From: Pararhodobacter aggregans | Lineage (GTDB): Bacteria; Pseudomonadota; Alphaproteobacteria; Rhodobacterales; Rhodobacteraceae | Reading direction: 5' to 3' | Assembly: GCF_003075525.1 (NCBI RefSeq) | Contig: NZ_QDDR01000001.1 | Location: 310,001 to 374,000 of the forward strand | Length of the DNA: 64,000 bases | Shown: positions 59,077 through 64,000 of the stretch, one piece after another | Position numbering within the stretch: position 1 is the first letter of the stretch | How the letters are laid out: every line of letters starts with the position of its first letter | Program-made: the position numbers and the translations under genes | Notes under the pieces: model-generated | Told to the model about the DNA's origin: nothing | Database searches by the model: none | Seen by the model: the letters and a program-made list of their open reading frames with translations, nothing else

Positions 59077-59375
59077 GCGGCGATCCCCTCTGCCCGCTCT
59101 GCCTCAGGCCGATCCCGCCCGATGCGCCGCAATCGCTGCACCATCTGGTGCCGAGGCTGAAGGGCGGCAAGGGCGGGCCGGTCGTCCTGCTGCACGCGCT
59201 TTGCCACAAGGAAATCCATGCGGCGCTGAGCGAGGCGGAACTGGCCCGCAACTATGCGACCATCGAGGCGCTGCGCGCCCATCCGCGCCTTCTGCGCTTC
59301 ATCGCCTGGGTGGCGAGGCGGCCGCCGGGCTTCGTGTCGCGGGTGCCGGGCGGGCGGCGGGCTCGACAGCGGTGA
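59073..59375 (+). CDS. HNH-type zinc-finger nuclease-like protein without canonical start codon
   Basis: About 100 aa. The frame reads CPLCLRPIPP at residues 7-16, SLHHLVPRLKGGK at 21-33 and LCHKEIHAALSEAEL from 43, so the HNH residues (Cys7, Cys10, His23/24, Cys44, His49) are all present, followed by RPPGFVSRVPGGRRARQR. No ATG, GTG or TTG lies in frame between at least 58983 and 59148; GTG 59148 would remove the first Cys pair and the HH. The likely start is CTG 59073, overlapping the previous gene's stop. Nucleic-acid cleavage is likely from the family, untested here. Confidence 0.6.
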   Translation: MSGDPLCPLCLRPIPPDAPQSLHHLVPRLKGGKGGPVVLLHALCHKEIHAALSEAELARNYATIEALRAHPRLLRFIAWVARRPPGFVSRVPGGRRARQR

Positions 59376-59398
59376 AGGGCTCGGATAGGGCGGGGCGC

Positions 59399-59629
59399 AT
59401 GGATTGGGATGACGAGATCGACGCGCGGGGCCTGCTGTGTCCCCTGCCGGTGCTGAAGGCGCGCAAGCGCCTGATGGCCATGGCGCCGGGTCAGGTGCTG
59501 CGGGTCCGGGCGACGGACAAGGCCTCGATCATCGACATGCCGCATTTCTGCTCGCAGGCGGGGCACGAGTATCTGGGCTGCGACGAGGTCGAGGGCGCGC
59601 TGGCCCATCGCCTGCGCCGGGGCGGCTAA
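59399..59629 (+). CDS. TusA/SirA-like sulfurtransferase
   Basis: 76 aa from ATG 59399, with GGGCGGGG upstream. The TusA signature is DARGLLCPLPVLKARKRLMAM with the active Cys14 in a CPxPV context, followed by VLRVRATDKASIIDMPHFCSQAGHEYLG. TusA-type proteins carry persulfide for thio-modification of tRNA, molybdopterin or sulfur oxidation. Neighbouring molybdenum cofactor genes make sulfur supply for Moco a possible role. It converges on the conserved hypothetical gene by four bases. Confidence 0.9.
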   Translation: MDWDDEIDARGLLCPLPVLKARKRLMAMAPGQVLRVRATDKASIIDMPHFCSQAGHEYLGCDEVEGALAHRLRRGG

Positions 59630-60462
59630 AGCCCCGCCCGCAGCGCCATTTCGTGGCCGAGGCCCAGAATCCAGCCCTCGTCCGCGATCCTTGGGTCGGG
59701 CGGCGTTTCCAGCAGCGGGCCGAGCGAGGGCAGGGCATGCAGCGCCCTTGCCAGCAGCGTGACCTGCACCTGATCCTTGACCACCCCCGGCCCGAGCCGG
59801 GCGTTGACCTCGGGCGCGAGGATCGAGGGGAAGACCTCGGCCAGAATCACCGGCGCTGTCAGCGGCTCGAAAGGCCAGACGGCGACCCGGCCGGGGAAGG
59901 CCCGCCTGAGCCGCTCCAGCATGGCGATCCCGGTCAGCGCCTGCGAGCCGACCGCTCCGGCGCCGCCCAGTTTCCACGGCGATTGCGCGCCTTTGGCGGT
60001 GGCATCGGCCAGCCGGTGTTCGGGGAAGCCATGGCCCGCGCGCTGGCTGCCCTTGTGGGGCAGGGCGGCGAAGCCCTGTCGCGTCGGGTTGAACCAGAAG
60101 GGGCCGAAGCCGGGCAGCATGCCGTTGATCCGCGCCGCCAGTTCGATCCGGTTCGAGCGGTTGTCGGGCCCGTCCGTCAGCTGCGCGGCCAGCCAGCCCC
60201 AGACCGCCAGCGCCCCGTCCCGCCCGGTCAGCGCCCGGGCGAAACCCGCCGGATAGCCGAAGGGAAAATCGGCACCGATCAGCAGCGTCTCGCCCCGGGT
60301 CAGCGTCTCCTCGACCAGGGTTGCCAGCGCCTCGAAGGCCAGCGCCCGGGTGCGGGGATTGCTGGCGGTGCCGTCCGACAGGCCCAGCCAGATCGAATCC
60401 TTGCCCTGCCGTGGCCGGTTGGCGGCCGACCAGTCGAGGATGGCCAGGCGCTCAGGTCGCAA
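59626..60462 (-). CDS. Conserved mobA-linked protein of unknown function
   Basis: 278 aa, cytoplasmic. LAILDWSAANRP and LLIGADFPFGYPAGFARAL with a later WPFEPL and VILAEVFPSIL suggest an RNase-H-like DUF429-type fold. It overlaps mobA by 11 bases and is translated with it; such genes next to mobA in this order of bacteria are often labelled as molybdopterin-guanine-dinucleotide synthesis proteins on this context alone. Biochemical role unknown. Confidence 0.65.
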   Translation of the reverse strand: MRPERLAILDWSAANRPRQGKDSIWLGLSDGTASNPRTRALAFEALATLVEETLTRGETLLIGADFPFGYPAGFARALTGRDGALAVWGWLAAQLTDGPDNRSNRIELAARINGMLPGFGPFWFNPTRQGFAALPHKGSQRAGHGFPEHRLADATAKGAQSPWKLGGAGAVGSQALTGIAMLERLRRAFPGRVAVWPFEPLTAPVILAEVFPSILAPEVNARLGPGVVKDQVQVTLLARALHALPSLGPLLETPPDPRIADEGWILGLGHEMALRAGL

Positions 60463-61027
60463 GGCGGTTCTGCGCCTCGTCCAGATCCTCGGGCGTATTG
60501 ACGTTGAAGAACGGGTCTTCGGGGCCGTCGAACCTCACCGACCTTGCGCCGAATTCCGCGGCGACCCGGCCGACCCGGCGCTCACCCCCGGCCAGCGCCT
60601 TGCGGATCGCCTCGCGCAGCACCACCGGCCAGAGGGCAACGACGGGATGCTTGCGGCCCCGGCTCTCGGCCATTGCGAACGGGTGACGGGCCAGCCGCAC
60701 CACCAGATCCGCGGGCAGAAACGGCGTGTCGCCCGGCGCGCTGAGGATATGCGAGAAACCCTTGGCCGCGGCCCAGTCCATCCCCGCCACGATCCCCGCC
60801 AGCGGCCCCGGGAAATCGGGCGTCGCATCGGGCAGGACCGGCAGGTCATAGGCCGCGAACCGGGCCGGGTCGCCATTGGCGCTGATCGCCATCGCCTCGA
60901 CCTGCGGATCCAGCCGGTCGATGACATGCGCCAGCAAAGGCCGGTCGCGCAGGGCCAGCAGCGGCTTGTCGCCGCCCCCCATCCGCGTTGCCCGCCCGCC
61001 TGCCAGGATCACCGCTGCGACCATCAT
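60452..61027 (-). CDS. mobA: Molybdenum cofactor guanylyltransferase
   Basis: 191 aa. Nucleotidyltransferase start VILAGGRATRMGGGDKPLLALRDRPLLAHVIDRL with the GTP-binding LAGGxxxRMG and the Lys after it, and LSAPGDTPFLPADL as the metal-binding part. It links GMP to molybdopterin to give the dinucleotide cofactor of DMSO-reductase-type enzymes. Divergent from the DUF2478 gene. Confidence 0.94.
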   Translation of the reverse strand: MMVAAVILAGGRATRMGGGDKPLLALRDRPLLAHVIDRLDPQVEAMAISANGDPARFAAYDLPVLPDATPDFPGPLAGIVAGMDWAAAKGFSHILSAPGDTPFLPADLVVRLARHPFAMAESRGRKHPVVALWPVVLREAIRKALAGGERRVGRVAAEFGARSVRFDGPEDPFFNVNTPEDLDEAQNRLAT

Positions 61028-61067
61028 CCACCTTTCCCCCTGACTGCCGACAGGCTATCAGGGTGCC

Positions 61068-61616
61068 ATGAGACCGCAAGAGCAAGCCCTTTTCCCTCTG
61101 GCTACCGTCACCGGCACCGAGCGCGGCCAGACCGACCGCCTGCTGGCCGAGGTGGCGCGGGTGCTGAGCGCCGAGGGCTGGGCGCTGGCCGGTGTCGTGC
61201 AGGTCAACAGCGGTCGCCCGGGCCGGGCGCATTGCGACATGGACCTGCAGGTGCTGGGCCGGGCCGAGGTGATCCGCATCAGCCAGAACCTGGGCGAGGA
61301 ATCGCGCGGCTGCCGGCTGGACCCCGAGGGGCTGGAAACCGCCGTGGCGCTGGTCGAGGGCACGCTGGCCGAACGGCCGCGCCTCTTGATCCTCAACAAA
61401 TTCGGCAAGGCCGAGATCGAGGGTCGCGGGTTCCGCCCGCTGATCGCCGCCGCGCTGGAACAGGGCATCCCGGTGCTGATGGGGCTGAAACCCCTCAACC
61501 GCCCGGGGTTCGAGACCTTCGCCGAGGGGCTGGGGCAGGGGCTGCCGGCCGAGCTCGACCAGATCCTCGACTGGTGCCGACAAACCGCGGCAATCGAGCC
61601 CTTGACCTTCCAGTAG
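61068..61616 (+). CDS. DUF2478-family protein
   Basis: 182 aa with a P-loop-like start FPLATVTGTERGQTDRLLAEVARVL and PRLLILNKFGKAEIEGRGFRPLIAAALEQGIPVLMG, both typical of DUF2478 proteins linked to molybdenum cofactor or molybdate genes. CDMDLQVLG is conserved. Possibly a nucleotide-binding accessory protein. Divergent from mobA across 40 bases. Its stop codon lies inside the copA promoter. Confidence 0.85.
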   Translation: MRPQEQALFPLATVTGTERGQTDRLLAEVARVLSAEGWALAGVVQVNSGRPGRAHCDMDLQVLGRAEVIRISQNLGEESRGCRLDPEGLETAVALVEGTLAERPRLLILNKFGKAEIEGRGFRPLIAAALEQGIPVLMGLKPLNRPGFETFAEGLGQGLPAELDQILDWCRQTAAIEPLTFQ

Positions 61617-61632
61617 CTGGAAGCAACATATC
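61602..61632 (+). promoter_or_regulatory. CueR-type copper-responsive promoter of copA
   Basis: TTGACC (61602-61607) as -35, CATATC (61627-61632) as -10, with the long 19-base spacer typical of MerR-family promoters. Inside the spacer are perfect arms CTTCCAG (61607-61613) and CTGGAAG (61617-61623). The pattern fits the known CueR/HmrR operator of copA genes. The regulator gene is not in the window. Confidence 0.8.
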
Positions 61633-61658
61633 GGTCAGGACCACCCATGGAGGGTCCG

Positions 61659-64000
61659 ATGACCGATATTCCGACTACCCAGACCCTGCGCATTGACGGC
61701 ATGACCTGCGCCTCCTGCACCGCCCGCGTCGAGCGGATGCTGGGCAAGGAAGAGGGCGTGACCGGCGTGCGCGCCAATTTCATGACCGGCACCGTCGCCA
61801 TCGACGGCGCCGCCGAACCCGCGCGCCTGGCCGAGAAACTGGCGGGCGCGGGCTTCACCGCGGCCGAGGATGTGACGCGCCTCGCCATCGGTGGCATGAC
61901 CTGCGCCTCCTGCGTCTCGCGCGTCGAGCGGGTGTTGCAGAAAGTGCCGGGCGTGACCGCGGCCAGCGTCAACCTCGCCGGCGAGACCGCCACCGTGCGC
62001 CATCTTGCCCTCACCGGCATGCCGGAAAAACTGGCCGAGGCGGTGCGTTCGGCCGGCTACGAGGCCCGCATCGCCACCGAAACCACGCGTGAGGATCTGG
62101 CCCGCCACAAGGGCGAGGAACAGGCGAAGCTGGCCCGCGCCGTGCTGCTGGCGGCCGCGCTCACCCTGCCGGTCTTCGTGCTGGAGATGGGCGGCCACGC
62201 GGTCCCGGCCTTTCACCATTGGCTGCACGGGCTCTTCGGGCAATTCCCCCTCTGGGTCGCGCAATTCCTGCTGACCTCGGCCGTCCTGTTCGGTCCCGGC
62301 CTGCGCTTCTACCGCGCGGGCGTCCCGGCGCTGCTGCATGGCGCGCCCGACATGAACTCGCTCGTCGTGCTGGGGGCGACCGCCGCCTGGGGCTATTCGA
62401 CACTCGCCACCTTCGCGCCGGGCCTTTTGCCCGAAGCCTCGCGCGTCGTCTATTTCGAGGCCGCGGCGGTGATCGTCACCCTGATCCTGCTGGGCCGCTG
62501 GCTGGAGGCCCGGGCCAAGGGCCGCACCGGCGCCGCCATCGAGAAACTGGTGGGCCTGCAGCCGAAAACCGCGCGCCGCGACCGCGCCGGGCTGATCGAG
62601 GAAGTGCCGATCGACCAGATCCGCCCCGGCGACCTGCTGCATCTGCGCCCCGGCGAGCGGGTGGCGGTCGATGGCGCGGTGGAAACCGGCCATTCCTGGC
62701 TCGATGAAAGCATGATTACCGGCGAGCCGCTCCCGGTCGAGAAGGCGCCGGGCGCCGCCCTCACCGCGGGCACCGTCAACGGCAGCGCCGCGATGACCTA
62801 CCGGGCCGAACGGGTCGGCGCCGACACGATGCTCGCCCGCATCATCCGCATGGTCGAAGAGGCCCAGGGCGCCAAGCTGCCGATCCAGGCGGCGGTCGAC
62901 CGGGTGACCCGGGTCTTCGTGCCGGTGGTCATGGGGATTGCCGCGCTGACCTTCGCGGTCTGGCTGATCTGGGGGCCGGGCCTCGCGCAGGCCATGGTCG
63001 CGGGTGTGGCGGTGCTGATTATCGCCTGCCCCTGTGCCATGGGGCTGGCCACGCCCACCTCGATCATGGTCGGCACCGGGCGCGGGGCCGAGATGGGCGT
63101 GCTGTTCCGCCGGGGCGATGCCTTGCAAGCCTTGCAAGGGGTCGAGGTCGTGGCCTTCGACAAGACCGGCACCCTGACCGAGGGCAGGCCTGCGCTGGTT
63201 GCAATCCACCCCGCGCCCGGCACCGCCGACGATGCGGCGCTGGCCCTCGCGGCGGCGGCCGAATCAGGCTCGGAACACCCGATCGCCGGCGCCATCCTGC
63301 GCGCCGCGGCCGAGCGCGACCTGACCCTGGCCCCGGCCGAGGGCGCCACCGCCATCGCGGGCTTCGGCCTTTCGGCCCGGGTCGGCGGGCAGACGGTGCT
63401 CTTGGGCGCCCGGCGGCTGATGGACCGCGAGGGGATCGTACTGGGTGACCTGCCCGCGCTGGCGGATCAGGCCGCGGCCGAGGGCGGCACGCCGCTCTAT
63501 CTGGCGGCGGATGGCGCGGTGCTGGCCCTCTTCATCGTCGCCGACCGCCTCAAGCCGACCACGAAACCGGCCATCGACGCGCTGCACGCGCTGGGCCTCA
63601 GGACCGCCATGGTGACCGGCGACGCCGCGCCCACCGCGCGGGCCATCGCCGCGCGGCTGGGCATCGACCAGGTCGAGGCCGAGGTCCTGCCCGAAGGCAA
63701 GGTCGCCGCCATCGAGGCCCTGCGACGGAACGGCGCCACGGTCGCCTTCGTCGGCGACGGCATCAACGACGCCCCGGCGCTGGCGGCGGCGGATGTCGGC
63801 CTCGCCATCGGCACCGGCACCGATGTCGCGGTCGAAGCGGCCGAGGTGGTGCTGATGTCGGGCGACCTCTCGGCGGTGGTCAACGCCATCCACCTGTCGC
63901 GCCGGGTGCTGCGCAACATCCGCCAGAACCTGTTCTGGGCCTTCGCCTATAACGCGGCGCTGATCCCGGTGGCGGCGGGGGTGCTCTATCCCGCCTTCGG
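61659..64000 (+). CDS. copA: Copper-exporting P1B-type ATPase (3' partial)
   Basis: 780 codons visible and the frame is open at the window end. Start ATG 61659 has GGAGGG four bases upstream; ATG 61647 is too close to the ribosome site. Two heavy-metal-binding domains, GMTCASC at residues 15-20 and again at 80-85, then membrane helices, the phosphatase loop ITGEPLPVEK, the CPC metal site IIACPCAMGLATPTS, phosphorylation motif FDKTGTLTEG, the HP motif GSEHPI, and hinge GDGINDAPALAAAD. It exports Cu(I) from the cytoplasm. Behind a CueR-type promoter. Confidence 0.97.
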   Translation, partial: MTDIPTTQTLRIDGMTCASCTARVERMLGKEEGVTGVRANFMTGTVAIDGAAEPARLAEKLAGAGFTAAEDVTRLAIGGMTCASCVSRVERVLQKVPGVTAASVNLAGETATVRHLALTGMPEKLAEAVRSAGYEARIATETTREDLARHKGEEQAKLARAVLLAAALTLPVFVLEMGGHAVPAFHHWLHGLFGQFPLWVAQFLLTSAVLFGPGLRFYRAGVPALLHGAPDMNSLVVLGATAAWGYSTLATFAPGLLPEASRVVYFEAAAVIVTLILLGRWLEARAKGRTGAAIEKLVGLQPKTARRDRAGLIEEVPIDQIRPGDLLHLRPGERVAVDGAVETGHSWLDESMITGEPLPVEKAPGAALTAGTVNGSAAMTYRAERVGADTMLARIIRMVEEAQGAKLPIQAAVDRVTRVFVPVVMGIAALTFAVWLIWGPGLAQAMVAGVAVLIIACPCAMGLATPTSIMVGTGRGAEMGVLFRRGDALQALQGVEVVAFDKTGTLTEGRPALVAIHPAPGTADDAALALAAAAESGSEHPIAGAILRAAAERDLTLAPAEGATAIAGFGLSARVGGQTVLLGARRLMDREGIVLGDLPALADQAAAEGGTPLYLAADGAVLALFIVADRLKPTTKPAIDALHALGLRTAMVTGDAAPTARAIAARLGIDQVEAEVLPEGKVAAIEALRRNGATVAFVGDGINDAPALAAADVGLAIGTGTDVAVEAAEVVLMSGDLSAVVNAIHLSRRVLRNIRQNLFWAFAYNAALIPVAAGVLYPAF

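Noticed and set aside
1-64000. tRNA, rRNA, CRISPR arrays, insertion sequences, prophage genes
   Set aside because: Reading both strands I found no cloverleaf with a T-loop consensus, no rRNA segment, no regular direct-repeat array and no transposase or phage family.

Overview
The window looks like chromosomal DNA from an alphaproteobacterium of the Rhodobacterales (Rhodobacteraceae/Paracoccaceae). The evidence is high GC, strong third-position GC bias with long antisense shadow frames, a rpsF-rpsR-rplI operon with a long (192 aa) L9, an intracellular PHA depolymerase, many TRAP and tripartite tricarboxylate (Tct) transporters, and a mobA/DUF2478 cluster. I see no rRNA, tRNA, CRISPR array, transposase or phage gene. 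About 75 protein genes are tightly packed. The first gene (FAD dehydrogenase) and the last (copA) run off the ends.

Layout. 1-8.8 kb: FAD dehydrogenase, a phthalate-dioxygenase-type reductase divergent from a LysR regulator, a Bcr/CflA-type exporter, a SulP transporter with a universal stress protein, an MltB-type transglycosylase lipoprotein and a nuclease-like protein. 8.8-17.3 kb: an eight-gene minus-strand operon divergent from a GntR regulator. It holds an SRPBCC-like protein, a D-glutamate-cyclase-family protein, a solute-binding protein and permease of an ABC system, a complete TRAP transporter, and an unusual single ORF joining a kynureninase-like PLP domain to a kynurenine-formamidase-like cyclase domain.

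17.4-34.4 kb: a catabolic region with two Tct transporters, an aldehyde dehydrogenase, an FMN reductase, a GntR regulator, an aromatic FAD monooxygenase, an extradiol-type VOC protein, an alpha/beta hydrolase, an Ldh-type dehydrogenase, a class III CoA-transferase and an FAH-family hydrolase. The palindrome TTTCGAAA occurs exactly in four of its promoter gaps (two degenerate copies nearby), suggesting one GntR regulon for uptake and degradation of an aromatic carboxylate.

34.5-39.8 kb: a MetE-like methyltransferase, LysR/YeiH, a GST and PhaZ. 39.8-48.9 kb: a LigM-like O-demethylase, a CoA ligase, a thioesterase and a GFA protein, then a MarR regulator and a complete Liv-type ABC importer. Two copies of a GTTGACA-N3-CAAC-type palindrome sit upstream of each of the two operons, which links them to the MarR protein.

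48.9-64 kb: DUF302 protein, small secreted acidic protein, a cold-shock gene followed by two short unannotated genes, CFA-type methyltransferase, rpsF-rpsR-rplI with a candidate S6:S18-binding leader, an ArsR regulator whose cysteine spacing matches the persulfide sensors BigR/SqrR, an amino-acid-type ABC transporter, an HExxH lipoprotein, an HNH protein without a normal start codon, a TusA-like protein, the molybdenum cofactor genes, and copA behind a CueR-type promoter.
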